A stretch of 64,000 bases of DNA, from assembly GCA_026874595.1 (NCBI GenBank), contig CM049312.1:27585956-27649955 (forward strand). The letters run 5' to 3'. The translations under genes were made by a program, and so were the position numbers. The stretch is from Sipunculus nudus. Taxonomy: Eukaryota; Annelida; Sipuncula; Golfingiida; Sipunculidae. Positions 45,404-58,420 of this stretch are shown in pieces. Each line of letters opens with the position of its first letter. The stretch's first letter is position 1. The notes under the pieces were generated by a model, which had not been told where the DNA came from, did not search any database, and was given only the letters and a program-made list of their open reading frames with translations.

Positions 45404-46439
45404 CAGTGACGTCACGGGTTGCCTGCATATAAAGCGTGAGATGTGTGCAAATATTAAAGCAGATCGATAACCACCAGTTATCCTGATTTAGTGTAATCAG
45501 AGAATCATGATTCAAATTACTTATTTTTTACGGTTTCTGGTTATGGTTATCAATATACCATATATATATAAGTTGGTGCAGTTCAGAAAACTTTGAAACA
45601 GATAGCTCATACAAGACACGGCAACGCAGGTGTTCTTTCACAAGCAAATCTCGTAGTTGTATGTCGTTTATAATAGTTGGGGAATATTAGCCTTTATCAG
45701 TAATAGTTAGCTTGTGTTATATTTGACCATGTGTGATCAAACGTATTAGCTTTGGAATAGAACCGGTTTTGTAAACACCATACTAAATTTTTAAAATGTT
45801 AGCATTGTTTAAAGATCTATTCCGAACTAGTCGGACCATACGGAGAAGAGAACAAAACTGCATCTTCTATGACATTATTCTGACACGGATCACAGAGCTA
45901 CCGAGCAGACCATATAATTGTTGCTCCACCTAGAATAACCTAACGATCAGTGACCTACGTTAATGTGTACAAGATCTTATGTAAAAATTTCTTCATTTCA
46001 CGTGGCGTTGATTTAATTGAAACCACAAACGCTTTATACGCAAACAGTCATTGCACGACATATCGCGCCGGATGAGACTAAACCAATAGACGTACAGACC
46101 AGACTCTCAATTAGCGGCATACGCTTTTACTGATATGTGTATATATGTTCACAGAATATATAAATATGTATACCATTTGACATGAAATGCAAGGGAACGG
46201 TGATGTTATTCCGACAGATGACTTGCGTCACCCGGGTTTTAGTCTGTACACAAAACGGCTGTCCAAGAACAGGTTTCGAAATTTTTACGATTTCGTGGCT
46301 TAATGAGGGCATAGAGACACGACCGAAAAGCACCCAGGGGACAGACTCAAGGTTGGGATATATCCGTGGGGAGAGAGTTCGGTGGCCATTGGACCCGTAT
46401 ATGCAAGTAAAAGCCAGAATAACTCTCTTGGGATGACCT

Positions 46440-46830
46440 CTGTGATACATGACTGACTTGGACAAGAGTCCGGCCTCGAGTCCACTTTTTAATAACCTGG
46501 ACTCGGACTTAGCAACGAAATACGCAAAAAAAACAACAGAATATTCGGCCCAAAAAAGGGGTACTATATTTACAAAGCTTTATTTTGGAACTTGACCTAA
46601 AGGTAACCTAACATTAAAGTAAAAGTATATTTAAAATAATTTGAAAATATACACGATAATCTAAAATTTAGATTTAAATTTTCTGTTAAAAAGGAGATTT
46701 CTTCTGGACTCAAGTTCCAAATAATCGGACTCAAAGGAGGTGGACTTGGATTCGAACCTCAAGAACTCGGGCTTGGACTCGAGTGGCCTGGACTTGGACT
46801 TAGACTGTGGACTCGACTACATCAGTGAAT
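46440..46830 (+). repeat. GGACTCG-rich repeat D, copy 2
   Basis: GGACTCGGACTTAG near 46499, an AT-rich leader at 46610-46690, then GGACTCAAG, GGACTTGGATTCGAACCTCA and GGCTTGGACTCGAGTGGCC units. It parallels 43430-43710 in order and spacing. Confidence 0.7.
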
Positions 46831-49464
46831 GAACCCATCCCCAAATTATTGTAAGATTTAATGTGGATATGGGAAAAATGATATATTGGGTCATCTTGGT
46901 GGAATTCTCCCTAGAATGCTGCTGTAAACCGCAAACACTTGCACTCTAAGATACGTAAAAACTTGAGGCAAGAATGTGTTGGCGGAGGTATCTGCTCTCT
47001 CTTGTTGTCCAGATTCTTTTTAGAAAAATGTCAGAATTTGGAAGATGCTTGGGGAAGAGCAATAAAATACCGGTCCATGAGCTAAAATAACTTGAAGGAA
47101 CAATGTTCGGTAATTACATTAACACTCGTAATTATTGCGAAAATAATATTTACATTCGATAATACAAAGCAGATTAACCTTGGTAATAGCTCTGGCGCAG
47201 GATTTAAATAACTTCCCGGAAAATTGGATTAAGAAAAGACCTGGCCTGTTTATCGGATTAAGACAGGCGCTGTAATTACATAATCATCTTTTATCTAGGA
47301 CAGCGAGTCAACAAGGAAAGAACGTAGACATCTGATCAGTTCCTGGTGTTGGCATTTGTTAAAATCCGCTTCTGTATCGATCGAAGCCCGGCATGTCCTT
47401 GCAGCTTGGGCCGCGATTGAGCGAGCTGCAGTTTTTGCACCAGATGGTCGAATGCCTTATTAGTATCTCCCCACTTGAGAACATAAATGGCACTTGACCT
47501 CGTTGCAATTTACATTGTTTACTCTCAGAGAGTGCAAGGATGAGTCATTTCAACCCCGGCCCTACATGGCTGCCTCTTTGCTTTACGTTACTAATCATTT
47601 TCCTATTTATATGGTGTCTGGAAATTCATAGAATACAGTGAGTAAATTATACTAACAACTTCCGATGAGGAACGCAGGTCAAAATGGCCGGAAGCGAACT
47701 GTTGGAATTTCCCACTTTGTTGGTTACTCACTCTTAGGTACATACAGAAAAAGAAGAAAAAGGCATCAATAGCCATTATGACATTTTTAGATATTAATTT
47801 CCGATCGTTTTAACGCCCTCCTTCTTTGGATTTTTTTGCGAAGAACATTCATTTCGTTGGAAAATGAAATCAGGAACTTTGGAAGCATTGTCGTCCACAG
47901 TCACTATATTGCCAGTATTTGTTGTTTTTGGCATAACATTTCATCTCATTTATTGGTAGGCCAGGTTTTTTTTATCTTTTTTAAATCAATTCTTAGCATG
48001 TTTTTTCGTCTGTGATGTGGAAGAGATCCAAACGAATCAAAATATATGATCAAGAAGAAAAGTTTCGTCTTTTCAATTTTCGCCATTGAACGTGAAGAGA
48101 AGTTGTATTTTGTACAACGCCTTCGGTCGGTCTGTCTGTCTGTCCATCTGTCATCCTTTCCTGTATAAAGGTCGCATAAGAAAGATGGATGGATTTCCAT
48201 ATATTAGGACAGTCAATTAAAGGTTTCTTGTTGGTTTAGATAGTCAAGATAGGAGATCCTTCAAACAAGAATGGATCTAAAAAAAAACTCCACCGGTGGC
48301 GGGTACGCGCTCTCTGAGTGTCCTCAACTCTCCTTGTACTCATATGGTGGATATCTAATATGTCCTGAAATCGAGGCTGAGGTCACAAGCTGGTCATTAA
48401 TCACTTTCTCATAATTAACAGGCGCTATCAGATACGCTCCGCAGTGCGATGTTGTCATGGTGACAGGATGTGAGAAGCAATTAATAGAAGCGTGCTTTAT
48501 CGGCCCTGATAAGGTCGTAACCGACCAGCGACCACCATGGGAACTGGCACTAGGGCAGAAAAAAATGAACAGCTAAAGCCGGTCTTCATGTATAGCCTGA
48601 AACATCCTACGTAAAAGGCACGCTGTGCTATTCTTGAAGGCGACCTTAAACATAACGGGGCATAGACTCCATTTATATATGGTAAAAAGTAGCTGATCAA
48701 AAGAAACGCTACTGCCAAAAAAGTGTAAACCGAATTTACTCATGTCGATGGTGCTACAATAACATTGTCTTTCATACTCTTGCGGTTTATGGGTTCCTTT
48801 GAAATCTAGAGGTTGATGTTCGCACATTTACACGGGGAATAGTCTTAAACTGCATGTTCAACAATAACAGCTACAACAAACATCAAATACGGTGTTTTTG
48901 CAAAGTTGTCAGTATCCGTAATATTCTCATTTAACAGATTTTATTTTTATCTAGAAAATCCTTTTCTTTGTATATTATATATCCACTGTCATAAATTGCC
49001 AGATTTGTTGACGTTGTTAAAGGGTTTATATCCCCTTCAGCGATCTGTTCACCTGAGCTTAATAGTCAAACCAAAGGACGTCGGAAATTAATCTCTCCGG
49101 CTTGGGCCATAGTAGGTGCCTATCCCACACCCACATAGAACCGCTGTAGTGTCGTTACTGTATACACTTAATATCTTTATTGTTGAAAATATGCGGAACC
49201 AGAGAGTTTCAGATAAATTTACAATGAACTAATATGTAATGGTCCAACAGAGGCTGCAAAGTAATGCCATTAAAAAGTCTAGTCAAGATTTCCCGAATTC
49301 ATGATCACAGCTTTGAAGTTAAATTAAAAAAAATAATTATTAAAATTATTGTTCTTATAAAAACGAATGGATTGCCCTGTTTATGTCTGGAAAAAAAGAA
49401 AATGTACTCCTTTTATCGTGACTCATGCTACAAGTGGCTCCTCCAGTGTTTTACGGTGTTTTCG

Positions 49465-49467
<3 letters not shown>
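46831..49467. other. No gene seen
   Basis: About 2.6 kb. The phrase GTTGGCGGAGGT.T.TGCTCTC at 46979 also occurs near 40590, and a related CGCTCTCTGAGTG lies near 48308, so short fragments of a common repeat are likely. No exon was found. Confidence 0.4.
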
Positions 49468-49520
<53 letters not shown>

Positions 49521-49550
49521 TATATTTATATATATCTATATATATATAAA
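49468..49550 (+). repeat. (TA)n microsatellite
   Basis: A TA tract with AAATA and TATC interruptions near the right end. Confidence 0.95.
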
Positions 49551-51550
49551 TAAGTCGCTTCATGTATTGGCTGGACTTGAACCAAAAGATATAATCGGCC
49601 CGTTCTGCCGTTCAACAGTTTGCTTCTTAATCGTCTCTGTGGTTTTTGAGCATTTTTCCTTGTTGACACTGAATGTATTGTAATTTATAGTTACAGAGAA
49701 TATTGATTTTAAGCACGCGGGGCTGCACCGTTTGTTTCAATATATCTGTACTTCTCTTATATTCTTAAAAAAATATATGATGGTTTAGTCAACGTATTAT
49801 AATGGCCAGAAATACGAAATGAAAAAGGTAATTGAAAATGAGAATCTGTTTGCTTATTTTGATGGTTATCCACTTTGTCCGAGATAACCCTCTATACGTG
49901 ACAAAAAACTGTGTTTGTATAATTCTAACTTTATCTTAAAACAAATTTTCTTATAAAATATTTTACTATTTATCTAATTTTTTTTTATACTCTACTCCCA
50001 TACTCCTGTATACAGATTTTTACTCCTCTGTCAGAAGGCAAGGCATTATGTTATCATCGTGGTTGATTTGTTTGTGAGAGAGGTGTCAAGAAATACAGTT
50101 ATGAATTGAATATGATTAAATTTTGTAATAGGTTATGCAAGGTGGCACCAAAGGTCACGCACACGTATTCCAAATCTCATCATATTATTATATAATATAC
50201 TAGCCTATAAATAAGTCATTAGTTTTTGCATAAACTAAACCTAATTCCTGGAAGAAACACATTTTTTCTCTATTTATTTTTCCACAAAAAATGAGGTTGT
50301 GTTCATTGTTGAAAAGCTATTGGCACATTTATATATGTGCACTGTCTACTCATTAGTGACGTCAGTCACAGATTAACCCCTTTGACTAAAAATTCTAGAT
50401 CTCGCCAAAAGCTCAGTATTTCTGACACTGTCAGCCACCAATTTTCAAGGAGGAATAAAAACAACATGTATTGCTAGATTTGAGTCATTTCTTAATTTTC
50501 CCTGTGACGTCACACTTTGCACTAGCTAATCAATGCCGGGTTATATTATACCATTATGAGGTAGGCATTTTCTGTAGCCCGATAGAGGGTCACAGCCATT
50601 TAACTTAGGACCGCCTTTGTTAAGGAGCTCATGATTACCCATGATTGAACCATGGAGTTGGTGAACCGTGAAATCTGGTGGTGGTATCTTTGTAGTCACA
50701 TATAATTTATTTATAGTTAAAATATGTTATTGCTTGAGTGCCAAAAGAAATGTAAATATATATAAAGCAAAAAAAATATAAATTACAACATCGTGATAGC
50801 CTACAAAAGATATTTAATTAATTTAGTTTATCTAATTACTATCCTGACAGGAAAATATTTTCAGCCTACACTATTTATCAATATAAAATAAGTGGAAAGA
50901 GTAATGAGACTTAACATGACGTACATTGCTTTAAGCAAAGTAACTGCGATATTGTTTAAGGACAGGTTTCATACTGTCCAAAATATCAGTCATTATTGAA
51001 TGAACAGACAAAACGTGTGGCTCATATATAGGTAAACGAATTTATGATTGGTGATGCACTAAACTCATTTTAGAACACATTTTGGGTTTAAGCGACCTAA
51101 TTGTGCGGAAGCTATCGGGAGCATTCGTCATTATATCATTGGTAAACATTTACCATTTTATTTCCCATAACATGATGTATAATGTGAATTGCCTGTTTCA
51201 TGTATTCGGTTGGGGTAACTATTGAAGCCTAAGCCAGCAATTGTGGATGGATGCTACAAACATTGATGAGTTCTAAATCATCTAATTTACTTTAGATGAC
51301 AGATTCATGCTTGGTGGAGCCTCGGCCACAAGTTTAATAAAAGTACTGGTATATACTGATCCCTTTGCCGATGATATGTGACTTATGATAAACAAAATAC
51401 CAGAGCGTCGGTGGTAATTAAGGTTTCTGGGATCACAGAATGGCAGTTTGTTTTCTTTTAATTAGAAAATGAAAGTATATCTCTGGTGGTCTTTTTGCTG
51501 AAATTTCTCTGCCTTAAGAAGAAATTATTTATATTATATTATATATATTA

Positions 51551-51596
<46 letters not shown>

Positions 51597-52730
51597 TCAG
51601 GAAAGAAAGAATGGCGGTGATCTGTAACATAGGCGTATTGAAAGCAGAAACAATGTATTATTCATATCTTTTTGACTAAATATGTACTTTTCGCTCTTTT
51701 TGCACTGACGTCAACCTTGGGGGGCCTGCCGACCATCCGATAACACTACACAATCTGTAGTCATTGTGGCCTGCAACCCGGAACTAGAAAGCATACAATT
51801 TTATATAAGTGCAAGAATTTCCCCCATAAAACTCTTTAGTGCCGTTTCGACCATTTGCAACCAAGTGTTTCTCTTGTATTCATCTTGACAATTCTTGTTT
51901 GAGCACCTATCCAAGGGCCTTAAATTGGGAAGGCTCAGGGTGAATTTCTCCGTGTTTCTCCTAGGAAATTGTCAGTGATATATATATTTATATATTGAAT
52001 AGATTCGAAGACGGTTTGATAAAACAGTAATTTTATATGTGATATAGATTGATATTGGCGTAATTGTATACCGTAGCGAAGGGGGGGGGGGGGGCGATGA
52101 TGGATGCTTGTGATTGGGAACATATAGTATAAATGCAATCTAAAATTCCGTTGTCGTCAAATACGGTGCTGAACCGTGACAGCTTGCTTGGCACATAGAG
52201 GCTGATATCAGCTGTTTAAGTCAATCCACAACATCTGTCCCACAAACACACAATATATTGACAGATTGCCAGCGCAGATACCTGCGCCCCTAATGTACTC
52301 TTGCTAATACCAGTATCCAAACCAACCTGTGACGTTACTTGCCAACAGAAATATTATCGCGCCCTGGATATTGACACGAATATTAATATTTGGATCTTTC
52401 TTCAAACACGCGGGACCTTGTACATGAACTCTCGGATAAAAATGGCAAGCATTTGGTATTATGTTATTATTCTGTTGGATGATTAGAGTAGGCGCTGATC
52501 CATGCGTGCGATATACTAATGGATGATCTAATTACATTTCGGCACATGTTTATGATACTTTGTAGTGATATGAGATTTATGAACTGGGTTTCCTGCATAC
52601 AAGTCAATAACATCAATAATACCATTTTGTCATTAATGCAGAAATCCTAATGTTATTTGAGGATTTTGGCGTGGTCCAAAAAGCGTTATTTCACTTTAAA
52701 CTTCGCCACCAAACTGTCTCCGAAGATAGA
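49551..52730. other. No gene seen
   Basis: AT-rich. It includes a TA tract at 51530-51594 and a G14 run at 52081-52094. No coding evidence. Confidence 0.45.
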
Positions 52731-52734
52731 TTCT

Positions 52735-52868
52735 CACCTGGTTGCCGTCCTCGGATACCTTCGTGACTCTTCCCTCTGCCCTTATCGAACTCTGACAGGT
52801 TTATTTCTCCAAGCTTTTCGAAATACCTGATGGGAGCTGCCATTTTGATTACACGCTAAAATCTGGAG
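52735..52868 (-). repeat. Dispersed repeat E, copy 1
   Basis: It shares about 100 bp with 61075-61175: CTTCCCTCTGCCCTTA, then CTCTGACAGGTTTATTTCTC and AGCTGCCATTTTGATTACAC. On the minus strand it begins ATGGCAGCTCCCATC and runs open for 35 codons to CCAG|GTGAGA. The frame is not kept in the second copy. Confidence 0.55.
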
Positions 52869-53694
52869 GTCACATATCGCTTGTCGAAATTATAGAATAC
52901 CGCTATTGTACATAGTTTAAACCCGCTGCCAAGGTCATACTTTAATCCCACACTCATTAAATAGGGGCCTGGACAAACGAGAGGAAAAAAGCGATATCAG
53001 CGATATATGTTGTATAGTGCCGTTGTAAAGTATAAATGTTTTGGATATATGCCAATGATATTGATACGCGCGTTATAATCATATGACGACTGGTCACCTG
53101 ATATCTAGGTTAGTTTCCCCTTGAAATCTAAATTCGGTGACTCAGTTCATGTGACGTATATGTCATGATCAATGCTGCACTCAACATAATATATCAGGGA
53201 GCCATACTGTTTCAATAGCTTTCATTGGGGAACACATTTAACCACAGAATATATCATTCACAAATAACAAATTCAGAGCTAGCGTTAATAAACATATGAG
53301 ATTAAAATTAATTAGATTGGTATCCGTCGTCTTTAATTTTGGCTTTAACGACTAGAGCTTACAAGAGCTCCATCTTTAATTCAGGTTTGTATATGACAGA
53401 GGATTTAGCCTCGTGGCATAGTTCCAACCTCTGCTGCCTTGTTCGCTGCAGTTGCATGATCCACACAACTGCTCTCTCCAAAGCTCTCTTCCAAGAGGGT
53501 TACGAAAGATTAACGATTTTTTTTTCGTTCACGGTTAGCCTTGTATAATTCTGTATATAAAATATAATATTCATGTATCAGAATATCGTATTTTTTAATT
53601 TAATGAAAGTTATTCTTATTTACATCATTCTTTTTGTAAACCAATATAGAAATTGCTAACTTGCATATTTACGCAAACACATAAAAATATATTT

Positions 53695-53697
<3 letters not shown>

Positions 53698-53778
<81 letters not shown>

Positions 53779-53787
53779 CATACATCA
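53698..53787 (+). repeat. (TA)n microsatellite with TACA tail
   Basis: About 38 TA units followed by CATACATACATA. Confidence 0.95.
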
Positions 53788-54360
53788 TTAACAGCATTTA
53801 AATTGGTGTACCCTCAACAGTGAAGTGCTGATTCCACAAGTGTCTAGTGATTAGGGAGTGTTGATAAACACAAATGTCACGTGACAAGTGTCCACTCCAC
53901 AACAAATATTAACTGAAGGAGCCTTCGATAAGAACGTCCGTGACACCTGCAGACGCTCGGCACCAGGCGACGCAGCCGGATGTTAGACTTTACCAAGGTC
54001 TGTCCGTGAGTGCCTATTATTTATTCACTCAGATATACGTGCACGCGGTACAGGGCCGCATTGTGTTACAGGTAAATATAAAGAACTCATCTAACAATAC
54101 ATGCACTATATTTACCAGGAACCATTCAGGCCGCATGCTAAGAATGAATCGGGCCTCGCTGCAAGCGCGAAGGGTCCTCCTTACTTGCGTGTTTGGCACA
54201 ACCATGGCGCCTTACCTGTGAATATCTCATGGAATAACACCCTTTTTAGCAGACGCTTCTGCAGGTATTTATCTCCAGGAACCACACGGCTTACGTATGA
54301 TATTAAATATGCACTGACCAACGCACGTCGATATGTTTAATATACGCCTCACACCGTGGA

Positions 54361-54402
54361 AGGATGGCGGGCCGCGGGGAGACCGGTCGCAGAGGTCCAC
54401 AG
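54361..54402 (+). other. Candidate first coding exon, ATG to CACAG|GTAAAT
   Basis: GGAAGGATGGCGGGCCGCGG gives an ATG in fair context. Thirteen codons (MAGRGETGRRGPQ) then run into a good donor. It sits at the right edge of a CpG-richer stretch (53930-54400), as a promoter might. No following exon could be identified, and the translated piece is too short for any functional call. Confidence 0.25.
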
Positions 54403-55523
54403 GTAAATACACCATCATACTCTTTATATCGCCTAGGCTTTTATTATTACAAACCGCATTCAGAAGAACCCTGCTTAACGTGCATGCCTGTAGGGCTGAA
54501 ATCTATCAATAAAATGGACAATATATTTGTTAAATGCCTGGTAAATTAACAAGATAATAAGGTTCAGTTGACCCCACGTCTGATCGTCCACCATCTTTAC
54601 AGCATTATCCGTGCTACCTTTGTGATATCAACAGTACCCCCGCCGGGCGTGTATATTTCAGGTAGAAACATGTCCATTTCATAGTTAGTTCGTTTAATAC
54701 CCCTTTCTCTCCTGAAAGACCAATTATAAATAAAACACAGGTTTATCACGACGGGTATTTTTTTATCTATATATTGCATATAGTATATTTATATATATGC
54801 GAGGCGAACCACAGGTGGATGATTATTGGAAATCTACCAAAGGTAACTGGTTTTTAGCCTGCAAGACGATGGAATGGTCGTTTAAGATATAGAAAATATA
54901 TTAATTTTAGGAATCCAGAAATGCTATATATACATGCAGAGATATTATAAACTGTAATGCAATACATATATCATGTAAATACATACATACTATGTGTGCT
55001 TGATGCAAATTGAGGTTTAGTAGTTACTCCAATGGTATGCAGTAGGGCAAAACAGATAATTATTACATTATTAGTTTACCGAACAATATATTTCATAAGT
55101 ACATAATATGTAGAATTCCAATGTGAAAATAGTGAACATGGCTTAAAGATACAAACCAGCTTTTAGGGCCAGTTCAGTGTAGGTTCAACAAATCTTATAC
55201 ATTGACCATGATGACAGATTTGACAAACACGTCATCAGTAAAAAAAATGATTGTTGAAAGTCTCACATTCGCGGCTACAAACAAAATACTCATGGGTAAT
55301 GGGCCGATGATAGGGTGATCCGCAATTGTTTAAATATAGACAGGAATGCCTTCCTTGAGTAGATTTTGACAGAAAACGTGGGTGGGGTGATGATTTGAAG
55401 GATAAAGTGCACTTACACTCCCACATGGGGAAATAATACGTGTGGCCTTGATGAAGAATGGAGAAGGTCGTATACATCCGTCTGACCGCGGTGCCTCCAA
55501 GCCAAGACATGTGGACCATGGTA

Positions 55524-55600
55524 TAGTAAAACCTCACGTAAAGACCACCTAGGTTTAGCGACCACCTAAAAATAACGACACTATTTTTATGGTCCCAGTT
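55524..55600 (+). mobile_element. pogo/Tigger-like end fragment
   Basis: TATAGTAAAACCTCACGTAAAG followed by GACCACCTAGGTTTAGCGACCACC. The AGTAAAACCTC start matches pogo/Tigger termini and the fragment at 25335. Only one end is visible. Confidence 0.4.
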
Positions 55601-57062
55601 CCGCTTTGCTATCCATATCAGACCCAGACGAAAATGTGACCACTTTTTCAAGGACTTGTTTGTGGTCATGATCTGCGTGTGAGTTTATTCATTTATTTAT
55701 TGACTGTGGGGGATTAATTCCTCGTAATTTTTAATGTTTATTAACATTTATAAATGGAATAAGCTTATAACTATAAGCAATGATGACAACCTGTTTTCCC
55801 TTCTCTAGATACCCCCCCCCCCCCCAATTTCGTGAAGACACTGGTTTTCCTTCACTCATGTTGATTACAGACTCTGGCACTACTGCTATTTACTACTATA
55901 CATACTAGAGCCCTATATTCCGTAGCTACAACACCACGACCCAGTGTCGTAAAATAGTTGAATGGATGTGAAAGTTCACACTTCACGTACCAAACCATCC
56001 TGGTTCGCAAGTTGTCATGGTGACTCTGTTTTTGAGGAAACGCAAGAATGAGTCATTTTTATGCGTGACAATTGATAAATAGCAATCTGTGCGATGACAA
56101 CTGTAGATTGTATACACTTCAAGTTCATACCTATCCCATGACACACGTTACGGAACAGTTTGGTCAGGCCACTATACAAGAAGGTGCAGACACGTACGTT
56201 CAACTATCGTGCCTGGCTATTTTTAACGTATACTGCAGCAATGGCCACGTTACGTTTCACTCTTTTTGAGCCTATCGTATAATTAAATAAATAAATAGCT
56301 GTGTAAATATTTGTGAAAGCATGTTTTTAAGTGGAATGCATATTTATAGTATCACAAAAGTAGGGGTTTTACAAGAATTTTGATACGTATTAATTGCATG
56401 TATGATCATAGACATATCCACATATCTTAAATACTTCAATGATAATAATAATAATAATATAGCTGTCCATAGTACAAGCCATAACGGATCGTGTTAGTTA
56501 ATCTTTGCAATATTATTCATATATAAGCTATATCTGCATTACACTAGAAAAAAAAGCAGCATTACAGGCTTGCATACATCAGATGCAGGGGCGGATCCAG
56601 GATTTTAGAAAAAAAATGAGGAAGTTTACATGGTGTCGTCTCGAACCAAGAAAACAGACCCGCCGCATTCCACCATAAATATGTAATTTTCAACACATAA
56701 GTTATATAATCTTATTCATAATCAACGAAGATGACGTAACCCCCCCCCCCCCCCCCCATAAACCTGCACGCTGTATTTGAGCCAGCCAGTAAATGTCACG
56801 ATATGACTGGCATGATAAAGGAAACAGAATTAAATTACTGCCTGTTTCCTGGACTAGCAAAAGCATGTTGGTTTTGCTGATACTATGGCCATTACTGACG
56901 ATGAAAAATACATTAGGGATTCCCAGAGGCCCTAAATAGCCTGCCTGCAGCCAAACTACACGGGATGTATAGAGACTAAGCCGTCCCTGGACGATAGCCA
57001 CAGATATACCAGCATTTGGTATATTGATTAAGGGTTTTGTTCTGAAATAATAGTAGATTATG

Positions 57063-57066
<4 letters not shown>

Positions 57067-57113
<47 letters not shown>
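57067..57113 (+). repeat. (TA)n microsatellite
   Basis: About 23 TA units flanked by TGTATG. Confidence 0.95.
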
Positions 57114-57119
<6 letters not shown>

Positions 57120-58039
57120 TTGTATATACTCAGTTCACGTATATATTAATTCAATATAAAAAGTGTTTTTAAGCATGTGTCTGTAGCAGGCTTCATACAT
57201 GTGTTACAATATAATTACATTATAACTGATGCATATACAATTAGTGATTTTGTTTATGATAGGTGCATAATAACTATTCATCATCAGAGAATCCTATAAT
57301 ATAAGTATGCATCATAGTTAACATCATACGGTTGATTAGTGAATTCATTTCCATAAAATTTTGCATTCATCATCATTTCACATCATGTACAGGTGGTGGT
57401 TAAACTGCAGTGTTTCCGTCAAGAAGTCCCATGGGGATTCATATATGCACTTTTAATTTATAGTCATAAAAGGGTTTTCACAAAAGACCTTTTGAACAAT
57501 TTAAACCCTCTGTTAAACAGTTCTATTGCCAACATGATTTGTTAGTTAGTAAAAAAAAACTTTTCTCATACAGAAACCCTTTCAGAACCCTTTGAAAACC
57601 CTTTATTTTTACAGTGTGTGTGGTTTAGCCGCAGAATGGCAAGGGCAGGACGAAAAGCGCGGCAGGTTGAAGAATACATAAGGGCTGGGTGTACAAACTT
57701 TTTTTAAAATTTAGCCTGTAATTTTGCAATTTGGGATTGTTTCAACGCTGTTTCTTTGTATTAAGCGCCTATTATTTTGTTCCTTATTTTTAGTCCTAAA
57801 CCGAGCTGGGACGTCCTTGGTCCATTGTTAATATATTACCATAATTTATTCATATATTTCTTTTACAAGCAATTCGTGGATCCCAAGTCGGTTCTTATGA
57901 AAACACTCCCAGTCGTTTACATTTTCTATCACTTGTCTGGCAAGATCTTGTTTTCTTCCATTATGCAGAGGGGTAAATTTGACAGTACAGTCTCGTTTGT
58001 GCGTAATGTGTATATATTAATATTTAACTCTAAGGGAAA

Positions 58040-58420
58040 TAATCAAGAGCAATATTAGATCTATTCTTTCTCACTATCAGTTCAATTTTGCTTTATACAA
58101 AAGTTTCCCACCAGAACCATCCCAGTACACAGTCTCATTTCGTTGCATACAGCTGTTTAGCACCTTGTTATGGCTCAGCGTGTTGATAAACACAGTCCAC
58201 GTGTGTCTGTTTTCCATAACAAAACGGTGTGACCGGAGGTCCGATATGAGGGGAAATACGCGCTGTTTTAGCCAGCGGGAACATGTATTATATTTTTTGG
58301 GGGCCAAGTCAGTCAAGGCATCTCCTGATTGACATGTGTTGTGGCTCCGTGTTGCACACAGCCCCAAGCACTGTTGACATGTTATGTTGACACCTTGCGA
58401 TCGCGCCCGGTCCACTTTTT
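58040..58420 (+). repeat. Dispersed repeat C, copy 2
   Basis: The second long copy of the repeat at 42547, in the same orientation, diverged by roughly 20-30% with small insertions. It includes CACCTTGTTATGG, AACACAGTCCACGTGTGT and TGTTGTGGCTCCG. Confidence 0.75.

Larger units (their letters stand above)
54403..58039. other. No gene seen; scattered repeats
   Basis: AT-rich, with C14 (55812-55825) and C18 (56740-56757) runs and a TA tract (57067-57113). The longest minus-strand frame (55235-55669, 144 codons) has no recognisable domain and includes the pogo-like fragment, so it is not called. Confidence 0.4.

Noticed and set aside
52735-52868. Candidate first exon on the minus strand (35 codons to CCAG|GTGAGA)
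   Set aside because: The sequence recurs at 61075-61175 without keeping the frame, so it is better explained as a dispersed repeat.
55235-55669. 144-codon minus-strand frame
   Set aside because: Runs through a pogo-like terminal fragment and has no recognisable domain.
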